Source: Ralstonia pickettii DTP0602
GTDB lineage: Bacteria > Pseudomonadota > Gammaproteobacteria > Burkholderiales > Burkholderiaceae
Assembly (NCBI GenBank): GCA_000471925.1
Contig: CP006668.1
Span: 1-64,000, forward strand
DNA: 64,000 nt
Direction of reading: 5' to 3'
Below are positions 17,484 to 27,179 of this stretch, one piece after another (the stretch's first letter is position 1; every line of letters starts with the position of its first letter). The position numbers and the translations under genes were made by a program. The notes below the pieces were generated by a model. That model searched no databases and was not told the origin of the DNA. It saw nothing but the letters and a program-made list of their open reading frames with translations.

Positions 17484-19718
17484 TCAGGCCCGCTTAGCCT
17501 GCGCTCCATACTTGCTCAGATACCGATACTTCCCGAAGTAATAGTGAGACCGATACCACCGCCCCTCCACCTTCAACCCATTAAACAACACCCCCTTCAC
17601 ATCGATCCCCGCCTTCTGGATCTCGCGCCGCGAGGCAAGCAACTCGTCCACCGTGGTGCTGTCCGCCCGCGCGACCAGGAACACCGCCCCCGCCTTGCTG
17701 GCCAGGATGCCCGCATCCGAGGCCGCCAGCACCGGCGGCGTATCCAGCAACACCAGGTCATACCGCGAGCGCAATTCGTTGAGCAGCGCATCCATCCCCG
17801 GGCTCGACAGCATGTCGGCCGCGTGCGGCGGCTCCGTGCCCGTCGGGATGAAATCCAGCCCCGGAGCGACCTGCCGGCGCAGCACGCGGTCCAGCGGCGC
17901 GCCCATCAGCAGTTCAGTCAGGCCCGGGCTGCGCTTGTCATTGAAGCGTTGATGCAACTCGCCACGGCGCAGGTCGGCATCCACCAGCACCACGCGGCGC
18001 CCGCTGGCGGCGATCGCTGCGAAGTTGGAGCAGACGAAGGACTTGCCCACCCCCGGCGCCGGCCCGGTAAACACCACCACCCGGTTGCCGCTGCCGGCGA
18101 GCGCGAACTGCATCGCGGTGCGGAAGCTGCGCAGGCTCTCGGTAGCCGGGTCGTCCGGATGTTCGCGCGCCAGCAGTCCCTGCGGGCTCTTGCCCTCCGG
18201 CTCGAGCCGCGCCTGCTGCATGCTGAACGGGATCGTCGAGTAGACCGTCATGCCGGTCTTCTCCTCGATCTCGTCGGCATCGGCCACGCCGCCGTCGAAC
18301 GAGTGGCGCAGGATCACCAGCAGCACGCCGGCCATCAGCCCCAGCAGCACGGCGATCGCACCGATCATCTCGCGGTTCGGCCTCACCGGGCGCACCGGCA
18401 CTTCCGCCAGATCGACCAGGCGCGCGTTGCCGACCTTGCTCGCCTTCATCAGCTTCAGCTGCTGCACGTCGTTGAGCAGGCCTTGCAGCATCTCCGTGCT
18501 GACCTTCACGTCGCGCATCAGCCGCAGCACGTTCTGCTCCACATCCGGCAGCTTCTGGATGCGGCCGGAGACGCCGTTGAGCTGGCCCGTCAGGCTGCCG
18601 ATCTGGTTGTCGATCAGCGTGATCGCCGGGTGGTTGGGCGTGAAGCGCGAGGCCAGTTCCTGGCGGCGTTGCTTCAGTTCCTGCAAGCGGGTCTGGATCT
18701 GAACCGACTGCGCCAGGATCAGCCGCGACTCCTCGCTCAGGTCGATGGTGCCACGCTGGTTCCGCATGGCGTTATAGCGCGATTCAGCGGTCTCCACCTG
18801 CTGGCGCAGCTGCGGCAGCTGCTGCTCGAGGAAGGCCAGCGACTTCTCGGCCTCGGCGGCCTTGCGACGCACGTTCTGGTCGACGTAGGCGTTGCCGATC
18901 TCGTTGAGGATCGCGGCGGTCATCTGCGGCGAATCGCCTTCCAGCGCCACCCCGATCACGCCGCTCTGCTTGCCGCGTTCGCTGATCACCAGCCGGTCCT
19001 GCAGCTTGGCGATGGCGGCGCTGCGCGGCAGCTGGCGCACCACGAAGCGCGCGCCGGCCTTGCCGTCGATCCGGTCGACCAGCATCGTGACCTCGCCCGA
19101 GGCGGTGGCCACGGCCAGCGGCGTGCCGACCTTGCCGGTGGCGCTGGCATTGTCGCTGGCGAACTGCAGCCGGTAGTTGCCATTGCCCAGGGAGGTCACG
19201 AACAGCTGGCGGCCCTCCATCGTGGCCGGCACATGCAGCCGCGACACCGAGATCGACTCATGCCCCCACGCAAAGCCGCCCCAGCCGAACAGGCCCGGGC
19301 TGGACAGCTCCGGGTTGAAGCTCGCCAGCGCGGCGCCCACTACCGGGAAATAGCGCGGCGTCGCCTCGATATCGAGCCGCAGGCTGTCCACCGCCTTGCC
19401 CACCACCATGCGCGAGCGCAGCAGCTCCACTTCGGCGCTGGCCGCGGGCTTGAGGTCGAATACCGGCGAGATACCGGCCGTCAGCTTGCTGGTGTTGCCC
19501 GTGCTGTTGGATTCCTCCACCTGCACCATCACGTCGCTGCGGTAGACAGGCCTGGCCAGGAACGCATAGGCCAGCCCGACGCCCACCACCAGCGCCACCG
19601 TGGCGAGGAAGCTCCATCGGTAGCGCATCAGCACGTCCAGGTATGCCGTCAGATCGATCGACTTGCCGCGCTCTTCCGGGCCAAGAGCGATGTCTTCCCG
19701 GTTTCCAACCGTTCTCAT
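17484..19718 (-). CDS. wzc: Wzc-type polysaccharide co-polymerase / tyrosine autokinase (copy 2)
   Basis: A 744-residue inner-membrane tyrosine autokinase. Wzz domain with first helix (SFLATVALVVGVGLAYAFLA, about 35-55), long periplasmic coiled coil, second helix near residue 450, and a cytoplasmic kinase domain with Walker A GVGKS (K about 559), A' VLVDADLRRGEL and B LVLLDTPPVL. Unlike copy 1, the C-terminus carries a Tyr cluster (RWYRSHYYFGKYRYLSKYG), the usual autophosphorylation site. Its start ATGAGAACG overlaps the phosphatase stop (ATGA), so translation is coupled. It closes the operon wza-wzb-wzc; Wzb is its expected phosphatase. Confidence 0.95.
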   Translation of the reverse strand: MRTVGNREDIALGPEERGKSIDLTAYLDVLMRYRWSFLATVALVVGVGLAYAFLARPVYRSDVMVQVEESNSTGNTSKLTAGISPVFDLKPAASAEVELLRSRMVVGKAVDSLRLDIEATPRYFPVVGAALASFNPELSSPGLFGWGGFAWGHESISVSRLHVPATMEGRQLFVTSLGNGNYRLQFASDNASATGKVGTPLAVATASGEVTMLVDRIDGKAGARFVVRQLPRSAAIAKLQDRLVISERGKQSGVIGVALEGDSPQMTAAILNEIGNAYVDQNVRRKAAEAEKSLAFLEQQLPQLRQQVETAESRYNAMRNQRGTIDLSEESRLILAQSVQIQTRLQELKQRRQELASRFTPNHPAITLIDNQIGSLTGQLNGVSGRIQKLPDVEQNVLRLMRDVKVSTEMLQGLLNDVQQLKLMKASKVGNARLVDLAEVPVRPVRPNREMIGAIAVLLGLMAGVLLVILRHSFDGGVADADEIEEKTGMTVYSTIPFSMQQARLEPEGKSPQGLLAREHPDDPATESLRSFRTAMQFALAGSGNRVVVFTGPAPGVGKSFVCSNFAAIAASGRRVVLVDADLRRGELHQRFNDKRSPGLTELLMGAPLDRVLRRQVAPGLDFIPTGTEPPHAADMLSSPGMDALLNELRSRYDLVLLDTPPVLAASDAGILASKAGAVFLVARADSTTVDELLASRREIQKAGIDVKGVLFNGLKVEGRWYRSHYYFGKYRYLSKYGAQAKRA

Positions 19719-20179
19719 GATGCCTCTCCGTGGGTGTTGACCGGCGATGTGGCCTCGAGCTGTGCCGACCATGACGCAATGCCCTGCCTGATAAGCTCCA
19801 GCACGATCGTGAACATGCTCATCGAGCAGCCGTACGGATCGGGCACGTCTGACTTGAGGAACTCGCACAGGCGGAAAGTCTTGCCGCGCGCCTGCGGGAA
19901 CAGGAACTCGAGTTCGTCGCGCTGTTCGTTGTCCATCACCAGCACCAGGTCGGCCGCGTTGACCATGATGGCGGTGATGGCGCGTGCGCGGTGCTCGCGC
20001 AGGCTGATGCCGGCACCCGCCAGCAGGCGTGCCGCGCGCGGGTCGGCGGGCGCGCCCACCGGCGGCGCGAGCCCGGCGGAAGTGACCGTGCACCACGGCA
20101 CCGCCTGTTGCAGCAGGTGGGCCGCCATCGGGCTGCGGCAGATATTGCCCACGCAGACGACCAGGATTGTCTTGACCAT
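19715..20179 (-). CDS. wzb: low-molecular-weight protein tyrosine phosphatase Wzb
   Basis: A 154-residue phosphatase that removes phosphate from the Wzc tyrosine tail and so controls polysaccharide assembly. The P-loop CVGNICRS occupies residues 9-16 (Cys9 nucleophile, Arg15), with the catalytic Asp in DPYG near residue 118. It overlaps wzc by four bases and follows wza by 37 bases. Confidence 0.95.
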   Translation of the reverse strand: MVKTILVVCVGNICRSPMAAHLLQQAVPWCTVTSAGLAPPVGAPADPRAARLLAGAGISLREHRARAITAIMVNAADLVLVMDNEQRDELEFLFPQARGKTFRLCEFLKSDVPDPYGCSMSMFTIVLELIRQGIASWSAQLEATSPVNTHGEAS

Positions 20180-20216
20180 GTTTGGCTCGGTGACTCGCTC
20201 GATTTTTCCGCTCGAT

Positions 20217-21401
20217 TTACCTGAAGCCCGTGCCGGCGCTGATCGCGGGCTGCGTGATCGGCAACAGCAGGCTCATGACCCGGCTCCAGCGCACCAGGTT
20301 GCGCGCATCGACATAGACCACGTCCTTGGGCTCGAGCTCGAAGCCTTCGGCGATCGCCAGCGCCACCGGCGAATTGCCGTCCAGGTGGAACACCTTGGGC
20401 TCGCCGTCGGGCTGCTTGCGGATCACGAAGATCTGCTCGGCGTTGGCCGAGTTCGGGTTCACGCCGCCGGCATCGCCCAGCGCCTCGTTCAGCGTCATGC
20501 GGCCGTTGCGCATCAGCAGCGACGTCGGCCTGACCACTTCGCCGGTGACGAAGATCTTGTTGTCCTCGCGCTGCTCGACGCGCACGATGTCGCCCGAGCG
20601 CAGCAGGATGCGTGACGGATCGACCCCCTTGGCCAGCAGCGCGGGCATGTTCACGTGCCAGGAGCGCTCGCCGCGGGTGACGCGCACGCGGCTGTTGTCG
20701 CCGGTGGTGTTGAGCACGCCGCCGGCGCGGTTCAGCGCCTCGACCAGCGTCATCGGCGCATCGTCGATGGCCTGCATGCCGGGCGTCTTCACTTCGCCGT
20801 CGACGTAGACGCGCTGGCTGCGGAAGCCCAGCACGCGCACCGTCATCTGCGGATCGCGCACCACGCGCGACAGCACCTTGGCCATGCGGTCGCGCACTTC
20901 ATTGGCGGTGCTCCCCGCTACCTTCATCACGCCCGCATACGGGAACTGGATGTCGCCCGAGGCGCTCACCACGTAGCCCGGCACGTTGGAACCGCCGGTG
21001 GACTGCGGGATCTCGTAGGTGGCGCCCACGCTGTAGGTCTGCGTGGGGAACACCAGCTCAGGGTGGTCCCAGACCACCACCGAAATGATGTCGCCCGGAC
21101 CGATGCGATAGGGCTGGGGCTTGGCGTACAGTTCGTCCACGCCCAGGTTATCCACCTTTGGCTTGGCCTTCAGCTTGCGCACCAGGTCGAGCGTGATCGG
21201 CGTGGTGGTGGCGATCGCGTCGTCGCCCACCGCGCTGACCTTGCCGCTGGGTTCGAAATACATGCCGGGGGATGCGGCGCAGGCGGCAAGCAGCAGGGTG
21301 GCGGCGGCCACCCCGAGCGATCGTGCCGCGCGGGCGCCGTGCTTGTCTTGCGGTGCTGCTGCCTCCGGACCGCTTGCGGCCCTTGTCCGGTCTGATCTCA
21401 T
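20217..21401 (-). CDS. wza: polysaccharide export outer-membrane lipoprotein Wza
   Basis: A 394-residue outer-membrane exporter. It has a lipoprotein signal (LGVAAATLLLAACAAS, lipobox LAAC), a polysaccharide biosynthesis/export domain (YRIGPGDIISVVVWDHPEL, then GDIQFPYAGVMKVAG) and two SLBB-type repeats (RVYVDGEVKTPGM, KIFVTGEVVRPTSL). The start at 21401 has a GAGGAGA ribosome site; an upstream in-frame start adds ten non-conserved residues. First gene of wza-wzb-wzc. No promoter was assigned; the upstream gap is 517 bases, so a separate promoter in addition to read-through is likely. Confidence 0.95.
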   Translation of the reverse strand: MRSDRTRAASGPEAAAPQDKHGARAARSLGVAAATLLLAACAASPGMYFEPSGKVSAVGDDAIATTTPITLDLVRKLKAKPKVDNLGVDELYAKPQPYRIGPGDIISVVVWDHPELVFPTQTYSVGATYEIPQSTGGSNVPGYVVSASGDIQFPYAGVMKVAGSTANEVRDRMAKVLSRVVRDPQMTVRVLGFRSQRVYVDGEVKTPGMQAIDDAPMTLVEALNRAGGVLNTTGDNSRVRVTRGERSWHVNMPALLAKGVDPSRILLRSGDIVRVEQREDNKIFVTGEVVRPTSLLMRNGRMTLNEALGDAGGVNPNSANAEQIFVIRKQPDGEPKVFHLDGNSPVALAIAEGFELEPKDVVYVDARNLVRWSRVMSLLLPITQPAISAGTGFR

Positions 21402-21918
21402 GGCTGTCTCCTCGGTCGACAACGCCGACATGGCGCCTCGTGCCCATGCCTTCCGAGCTCATCGTATGAACCCGGAGGTCTAGCTTCGGTGCGCTCTCGC
21501 ACATTGCGTCGGGCCCAATCGGATGGGTTTAAACCCCGCTTGTGCCAAGCTCTCGCAGGGCCGCAGCGGTGCGCAAAGCCTGCTCTCACGCCGATGGATG
21601 AGGGCCTTCTGGCCGAGTGCTGCGAGGCCCTATGGCACGGCCCCATGACGCGGCCACACGACCCTGCCCGCGCTGCCGACGCTACGCCGCAAACATGCGG
21701 GGCTGTGCACGCACGCCAACAGGGACGCGAGTTGCAGGGCGCCGTGATGGGGCTGCCGGTGGTCGCCACCGACATCAATGGCTGCAATGAGGTCATCGAA
21801 CCGGAGCCAGCACTCTGGTTTGCATGGTGGCTCGAGTGAACTGCGATCGCGTTCGGTTCATGGGAGGGGCTGCGCGCCCCGCCGCATGCACACGCTTGCC
21901 ACGCACGCCGCGCCGGCA
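21402..21918. other. intergenic region with a decayed gene
   Basis: About 517 bases between the acyltransferase gene and wza. It contains a short glycosyltransferase relic near 21720-21840 on the plus strand; nothing else was recognised. Confidence 0.6.
21720..21839 (+). pseudogene. glycosyltransferase family 4 C-terminal relic
   Basis: The frame encodes GAVMGLPVVATDINGCNEVIE, nearly identical to the signature EAMA.GLPVVATDI.G..E.V.. of GT-B (family 4) glycosyltransferases. Flanking sequence on both sides shows no further similarity, so only a fragment survives. It is orientated against the surrounding operon. Confidence 0.6.
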
Positions 21919-22587
21919 CTAGGCGGGCAGGCGCAGCGGATTGACCTGGTAGGTGCCGCGCGAGGAAATCATCTGCCGCTCCGGTGCGTTGGCGCGCACG
22001 CCGCAATGCGAATCGACCACGCACTCGCGGCCAATGTGGATGCGCGGATAGATGGTGGCGCGCGTGCCGAGGAAGCACCCCTCGCCGACCGAAGCATCGC
22101 CGTTGAGCGCCGCGAACGGAGAAAGAATCGAGTACGCCCCCACGCGTGCGCCATGGCCGACGCTGCAGTGCACGCCGGCAAGCGTGCCGTCTTCCATCAT
22201 CGCGTTGCGGTTGATGATGCCGAGCGGGCACACCAGCACGCCCGTGCCCAGCCGCGCGTGGCGCGACACGATGGCCGCGCCGTGCACATACGCGGGCAGC
22301 GCCACGCCGTTGCCCGCCAGCCGCATGCTCACCGCTCGCCGCGCGCGCACCATGCCGATCGCCACCACCACCACCTGCCCGGGCGCCGCGCGAAAGTCCG
22401 CCACGCTCGACAGGTGCGGCAGCGGCACGCCGTCGGGCACCTTGCCGGGGGCGTCGTCGATAAAGCCGGCCACCGCGGGGCCGCCGGCCAGGGACTCCTC
22501 GTACAGGTAGTCGAAGATCTCCAGCGCAAAGCCGCCGGCGCCGGCGATGACGACGGAAGAAACGGGTTCGGGATGCAGCAACGGCAT
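21919..22587 (-). CDS. PglD/NeuD-type sugar acyltransferase
   Basis: A 222-residue left-handed beta-helix acyltransferase. It has an N-terminal nucleotide-sugar-binding Rossmann half (VVIAGAGGFALEIFDYL, residues 12-28) and C-terminal hexapeptide repeats (LGTGVLVCPLGIINRNAMMEDG, CSVGHGARVGAYSILSPFAAL, with the catalytic-type His of HC/GH). PglD acetylates the 4-amino group in UDP-bacillosamine synthesis; NeuD acetylates sialic acid. In this operon the acyl donor may instead come from the adjacent ACP module (inference). The ATG at 22587 is chosen; 22653 would overlap the luxC-like gene. Confidence 0.85.
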   Translation of the reverse strand: MPLLHPEPVSSVVIAGAGGFALEIFDYLYEESLAGGPAVAGFIDDAPGKVPDGVPLPHLSSVADFRAAPGQVVVVAIGMVRARRAVSMRLAGNGVALPAYVHGAAIVSRHARLGTGVLVCPLGIINRNAMMEDGTLAGVHCSVGHGARVGAYSILSPFAALNGDASVGEGCFLGTRATIYPRIHIGRECVVDSHCGVRANAPERQMISSRGTYQVNPLRLPA

Positions 22588-22621
22588 GATGGGTTGGCGC
22601 CTGAGGCGCTTGGAGACGACT

Positions 22622-23860
22622 TCAGTACACGCTGACCTCGCGCAGGAATGCACGGGTCAGATCCAGGCCGTCCCACACCGGCGCAAACGCCAGTGCCTTG
22701 CCGAACGGCACGATGCGGTCGATGCCGCCAGGCAGGCTGGCCGCGATAAAGCGGCGCAGCTCGGCGGCATCGAAGCCGGCGTAGGCGACGGTCTGCACGC
22801 TGCGGTCCAGCAGCGCGGGCAGGTCCGTCAGCGCCGGCATCGACGATTCGAAGAAGAGCCCCGCGCCGCAATGGCGCGCGGCATGCAGCGCCGGTTCGTC
22901 CAGCCATACGCGCACCAGGTCATTGCTGCCTTCGTTGCGCGCTTCGGCACGGGTCTCGATCGCGAGCGCGTCGGCCGCCACCAGCTTGTTGACGTAATCG
23001 GCTTCGCCCAGCGCCGGCGCCCTGGCCGCGACGATGTCGCCGAGCCGCTGCCAGAAGTCGCGGCTGGCTTCGCGCGCCTCGCCGCGCTCGCCGATCCACA
23101 GCACCAGCCGCGGCGAAGAGCACGCCATCTGGCCGAACCAGTAGGCGTCATTGTGGAAGGCGTGCGCCAATTCGTCCTGGCGCGCCGGCGTCGCGGCCAG
23201 CCAGCCCGCGGCCGACACCAGCGCCAGCGAATACTTGTTCGGGAAGCAGATCTCCGTGGCCGTGGGCGGCAGCGCAATGCGGCGCAACGCCGCCACGGTA
23301 TCGTCGCCGCCCCAGATCACGCGCACGTCGCACACCGCCGACAGCCGCGCGGTCACGGCCTCATCGGCGGCATAGCGCACCAGCAGCGTGCGCTGGGCGA
23401 TGGCGTGGTGGGCGGGCTCGGCCAGCAGGCATCGCACCGCGTCGACCAAGAGCGCCGCCTGCGGCGATTCGCGCGTGGACACGCGCACGATATTGCGGTT
23501 GCCGCTGAGCAGCGCCAGCATCCATGAATAGACGAAGATGGTGTCGACATTGGCGGGCGCGATATGCAGCACGGTGCCGCGCGGCACCATCACCGGCGCA
23601 TCGGTGCGCGCCTGCCACTGCTGGCGCACGTCGTCGCGCAGCCGCGTAAGGTTGGCCCGGCGCAGCCAGAAGGCCAGCGCGGTCAGCTCAGGATACGCGC
23701 GCGCCTGCGGCGCATGCAGCAGCGCCTCGGACAGGGCCGCGGCGAACGCCAGCGCCGCGTCGCTGTACGGCGGCAGCACCGGCACGCCGGCCAGCGCCTC
23801 GGGCGCGACCGCCGCGGGGATGCCGGGGACGTCAGGATTGAGGAAGACCAGGGTGCTCAT
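22622..23860 (-). CDS. LuxC-type acyl reductase
   Basis: A 412-residue member of the LuxC fatty-acyl reductase family, related to aldehyde dehydrogenases, which reduces an activated acyl group to the aldehyde via an enzyme thioester. The family hallmark GQMACSSPR carries the probable nucleophile Cys247. VLHIAPANVDTIFVYSW and LLSGNRNIVRVS match the LuxC NADPH-binding region. Its start overlaps the luxE-like stop (ATGA). No luxAB or other light genes are present, so the aldehyde or acyl product is more likely a sugar substituent. Confidence 0.88.
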   Translation of the reverse strand: MSTLVFLNPDVPGIPAAVAPEALAGVPVLPPYSDAALAFAAALSEALLHAPQARAYPELTALAFWLRRANLTRLRDDVRQQWQARTDAPVMVPRGTVLHIAPANVDTIFVYSWMLALLSGNRNIVRVSTRESPQAALLVDAVRCLLAEPAHHAIAQRTLLVRYAADEAVTARLSAVCDVRVIWGGDDTVAALRRIALPPTATEICFPNKYSLALVSAAGWLAATPARQDELAHAFHNDAYWFGQMACSSPRLVLWIGERGEAREASRDFWQRLGDIVAARAPALGEADYVNKLVAADALAIETRAEARNEGSNDLVRVWLDEPALHAARHCGAGLFFESSMPALTDLPALLDRSVQTVAYAGFDAAELRRFIAASLPGGIDRIVPFGKALAFAPVWDGLDLTRAFLREVSVY

Positions 23861-24990
23861 GCGCGGGCTCCCCCGGTGACGGCGCCATGGCTGGCGCCCA
23901 TGGACGGCAATCCGGCCGCATAGGTGTCGCTGCAGCCGCGCAGCTCGGCGCGCGGGATGCGGCCGTGCACGCGGAAGGTGCGCCCCAGCCGCCCGCACGG
24001 GCAGTCGTCGATGCCGAGGCAGGTGCCGGTATCCTCGGTCAGCAGGCTGTTGCCGGGATAGCTGCCCGGCAGTGCCGACAGCACCTGGATCACACCGGGC
24101 CGGCCCGGCGGCTGCACCGACCAGTCACGCGCATTGCGGATCAGCACGTCGGCAAAGGCGGGCGTATGCAGCCGGCCATGCTCGCACTCCATGAAGATCG
24201 AGCCGACCTGCTCGACCATGCCGTAGAAGTCGTGCACCGCGCCGATATTGCAGCGCTCGCGCAGGCGCCGGCGGAAGGTGGCGCCGTCCACCGCCTCGTC
24301 CTGCAGCTTCTTCCAGCCGCCGCCGTGGATCAGCACCGCCTCGCCGAAGTCCAGGTCGGCGCCTTGCCGGTCCAGCTCGGCCAGGAAGTGCCGCCAGATC
24401 ATGAAGGTGAAGCCAAACAGGAAGATGCGCTCGCCGCGGTGGCGTGCGAGGAAGTCCGCGATCACGCCGAGATCCGGCGCCATGTCGGCCTCGCGCAGCG
24501 CATAGGTGTGGTCGCGGCCAAAGCTGGAAAAGCCCAGGATGCCGGCGCCGCGCGCCGAGAACGAGGCGCGGCTGCGGATCACCGCGGGGTGGTCGAGCAC
24601 CAGCATCGGCAGGCGCGCCTTGCCCAGGAACTGCTGCACGATCAGCACCAGCGCGCGCGTCTGCGCGGTGGCGGTGGCGCGGTCCAGCACGATACGCGAC
24701 ACGCGCTGCGAGGTGGTGCCCGACGAAGTCAGCACCTTGAACACATCGGCTTCGCCGACCGAGCGCAGTTCATATTCCTTGAACAGCCGCACCGGCAGGA
24801 ACGGCAGTTCCTCCAGCGCGAAGCGCTCGCCGCCGTGGTAGCCGCGCCCCTCCAGCACGCGCCGGTAGGGCGGGCAATGCTCGGCATGGTGCCAGGTCAG
24901 CGCGCTCAGCAGCATGCCCAGATGCGCTGACTTCTCGGCGTGCGGCACGCCGTAGACCGGCCAGTCGAAGTACGGGCGCTCGGTTGCCAT
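23857..24990 (-). CDS. LuxE-type acyl-protein synthetase
   Basis: A 377-residue member of the LuxE acyl-activating family, which adenylates a carboxylic acid and passes it to a protein thiol. Visible motifs are the phosphate-binding TSSGTTSQRVSRIVLD (about 88-103), FLFGFTFMIWRHFL, HGGGWKKL, FYGMVEQVGSIFMEC and the C-terminal CPCGRLGRTFRVHGR. It lies between the AMP ligase and the LuxC-like reductase and overlaps the latter, as expected of a LuxC-LuxE complex. Substrate unknown. Confidence 0.88.
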   Translation of the reverse strand: MATERPYFDWPVYGVPHAEKSAHLGMLLSALTWHHAEHCPPYRRVLEGRGYHGGERFALEELPFLPVRLFKEYELRSVGEADVFKVLTSSGTTSQRVSRIVLDRATATAQTRALVLIVQQFLGKARLPMLVLDHPAVIRSRASFSARGAGILGFSSFGRDHTYALREADMAPDLGVIADFLARHRGERIFLFGFTFMIWRHFLAELDRQGADLDFGEAVLIHGGGWKKLQDEAVDGATFRRRLRERCNIGAVHDFYGMVEQVGSIFMECEHGRLHTPAFADVLIRNARDWSVQPPGRPGVIQVLSALPGSYPGNSLLTEDTGTCLGIDDCPCGRLGRTFRVHGRIPRAELRGCSDTYAAGLPSMGASHGAVTGGARA

Positions 24991-25036
24991 GCTGTGGATC
25001 TCCTGTGGGCGCAGCGTCGGGCTCGTTGGATTGGGG

Positions 25037-26428
25037 TCAGCCTGCGGCTGGTGCGTGGACCACGTCGCTCAGTAGGTCGGCATAGCGCACCTTGCCCGCG
25101 CCGGACATCGGGAAGGCCTGCACGCCCACCACCCGGATGGCCGAGCGGTGCAGCCGGTAGCGCTTGCTGATGGTGTTGGCCAGTTCGTCCAGCGCGGCCG
25201 CGTTGGCACCGCGCACCGCCACCACCAGCAGGTCGTCGCGCCCGGTGACGGCCACGTCATGGCGCTCGTTGCGCAGCTGCGCCTCCACCTCGTCCATGCC
25301 GATGCGGTTGCCGAATACCTTGATAAAGCGCTTGAGCCGCCCGGTCACGTGGAAGTAGCCATCGCTGTCGCGCCGCGCCAGGTCGCCGGTGCGCAGGTAG
25401 CCCTGCTGCAGGTCCGGCGCGCACAGGTCGGCGGCTTCGGTAGCGTAGCCCAGCATCACGTTGGGGCCGGTGTAGCACAGCTCGCCGCTCTCGCCGGGCG
25501 TGCTGGCGAGGCTGCCGTCCTCGCGGCGCAGCTCCAGCCGGCCGCCGGGGATGGCGATGCCGATCGCGCCGATCTTCTCCAGCAGCCGGTGGGGCGGCAC
25601 GTAGGCGATGCGCGCGGTGGCCTCGGTCTGTCCGTACATCACGAAGAAGCGCTGGCCGCGCGCAGCCGCCAGTTCGCCGAACCAGCGCTGCAGCGCGTCG
25701 GGCAGGCGCCCGCCGGCTTGCGTCATCGTGCGCAGCGACGGCAGCGCCATGCGCTCGAAGCGCAGCTGGCGCAGGATCGCGTATTGCGCCGGCACCCCGG
25801 CCAGGCTGGTGGCCGACTGCTCGCGCAGGCGGTCCCAGAATGCGCGCGCGGTCAGGGGCGCGCCGGTCATTACCAGCGTCGCGCCCACCAGCAGGTGGCT
25901 GTTGATCACCGACAGGCCGTAGGAATAGTGCATCGGCAACGAGGTGATGGCGCGCTCGCTGTCGTCCAGCGCCAGGAAGCCGGCAATCGCGCTGGCGTTG
26001 GCCTGCAGGTTGTGCGCGCTCAGCCGCACCAGCTTGGGCGCGCCGGTGCTGCCCGAGGTCGACAGCAGCAGCGCCAGGTCCGGATGCACCGGCGGCGACG
26101 AGGGCGCGCGCGCCTGCCAGCCGTCGTCGGTGTGGACATGCGCCACGCCGTAGTGCGCGTAGAGCGCTTCACGCAGGTCGACGTCGAGTCCGGCATCCAC
26201 CAGCAGCGCCGGGATGTCCGCACGCAGTGCGCCCAGGTAGGCGGCCAGCGACGGCAGGCTGTTGGCGCATTCGATCGCAACCAGCGTGCGGCGCCGCGCC
26301 GGCGCGCCGGCGACGGTGTAGGTGACATCGGCCTCGCGCGCCAGTGCCGCATAGCTGACCCGGGTGCCGTCTTGCAGCACCAGCGCGGTCTGGCTGCCGA
26401 ATGCCTGCAGGCGATGAGCGAAGGTCAA
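25037..26428 (-). CDS. AMP-dependent acyl ligase
   Basis: A 463-residue member of the acyl/aryl-CoA and NRPS adenylation superfamily. Core motifs: [10 protein letters not shown] (123-132), YGQTEATAR (A5), [14 protein letters not shown] and [14 protein letters not shown] (A7/A8), and the C-terminal catalytic Lys in [11 protein letters not shown]. No start ATG fits; a TTG overlapping the SDR stop (TTGA) gives [11 protein letters not shown], the most economical start, but this is inferred. It probably loads the acyl group on the neighbouring carrier protein or CoA. Confidence 0.88.
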   Translation of the reverse strand: MTFAHRLQAFGSQTALVLQDGTRVSYAALAREADVTYTVAGAPARRRTLVAIECANSLPSLAAYLGALRADIPALLVDAGLDVDLREALYAHYGVAHVHTDDGWQARAPSSPPVHPDLALLLSTSGSTGAPKLVRLSAHNLQANASAIAGFLALDDSERAITSLPMHYSYGLSVINSHLLVGATLVMTGAPLTARAFWDRLREQSATSLAGVPAQYAILRQLRFERMALPSLRTMTQAGGRLPDALQRWFGELAAARGQRFFVMYGQTEATARIAYVPPHRLLEKIGAIGIAIPGGRLELRREDGSLASTPGESGELCYTGPNVMLGYATEAADLCAPDLQQGYLRTGDLARRDSDGYFHVTGRLKRFIKVFGNRIGMDEVEAQLRNERHDVAVTGRDDLLVVAVRGANAAALDELANTISKRYRLHRSAIRVVGVQAFPMSGAGKVRYADLLSDVVHAPAAG

Positions 26429-27171
26429 ACCAGCATCCCCCCATCCACGCCGATGGTCTGGCCGGTGACGTAGGCCGACAGGTCCGAGGCGAGAAACGCC
26501 GCGACCCGCGCCACGTCCAGCGGCTGCCCCACGCGGCCCATCTTGACCGAGGCCACGGCCCGCGCAAAGCACTCGGGCCCGACCGAACGCGCCATGTCGG
26601 TGTCTATCACTCCGGGCGCGATCGCGTTGACGCGGATATTCTGCGGCGCCAGCTCCTTGGCCAGCGACTTGGTGATGCCGATCACCGCGGCCTTGCTGGC
26701 GGCGTAGACCGCCTCGCCGGCATTGCCGTTGGTGCCCATGATCGAGGCCAGGTTGACGATGCTGCCACCCTGGCCACGCGCCATCAGGCGGCTGGCGTAC
26801 TGCGCGCAATGCAGCACGCCAAAGGTATTGGTGTCGAAGACATGGCGCATCTGGCGCTCGGTCACCATGCCGATCAGCGCGTCCTCCAGCACGCCGGCGT
26901 TGGCCACAAGCACATCCAGGCGCTTGACCTGCCGGAACACGGACTGGAACGCGTTGCGCACGCTCTCGGGCTGGCTGACGTCCAGCACCAGCGGCGTCAC
27001 CTTCGCGCCCGGCATGGCGTCGAGCAGCTCCGCGCGGCGCTGCGCCACGCGCTCCTCGGAGCGGCCCGACAGGAATACGTGCGCGCCTTCGGCGGCGAAC
27101 AGCCTCGCGGTGGCCAGGCCGATGCCGCGGGTGGCGCCGGTGACCAGTGCGATCTTGTCTTCGAGCAGCAC
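26425..27171 (-). CDS. short-chain dehydrogenase/reductase (FabG-like)
   Basis: A 248-residue classical SDR with cofactor motif TGATRGIG (11-18), NAG, the catalytic Ser in [14 protein letters not shown], and C-terminal [11 protein letters not shown]. FabG-type enzymes reduce 3-oxoacyl groups on acyl carrier protein, and the ACP gene lies immediately upstream. The start is a GTG eight bases after the ACP stop with a GAGGTG ribosome site; the longer frame runs antiregister through the ACP gene and was rejected. The stop overlaps the ligase start. Confidence 0.9.
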   Translation of the reverse strand: MLLEDKIALVTGATRGIGLATARLFAAEGAHVFLSGRSEERVAQRRAELLDAMPGAKVTPLVLDVSQPESVRNAFQSVFRQVKRLDVLVANAGVLEDALIGMVTERQMRHVFDTNTFGVLHCAQYASRLMARGQGGSIVNLASIMGTNGNAGEAVYAASKAAVIGITKSLAKELAPQNIRVNAIAPGVIDTDMARSVGPECFARAVASVKMGRVGQPLDVARVAAFLASDLSAYVTGQTIGVDGGMLV

Positions 27172-27179
27172 GGTGCACC

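Noticed and set aside
17280..20615. 1111-residue open frame on the plus strand
   Set aside because: Antisense across wzc and wzb and part of wza; no recognisable domain, while the minus-strand genes have full motifs.
23857..24990. Bioluminescence (lux) function for the LuxC/LuxE-like genes
   Set aside because: No luxA/luxB luciferase, luxD or flavin reductase nearby; the context is sugar and polysaccharide synthesis.
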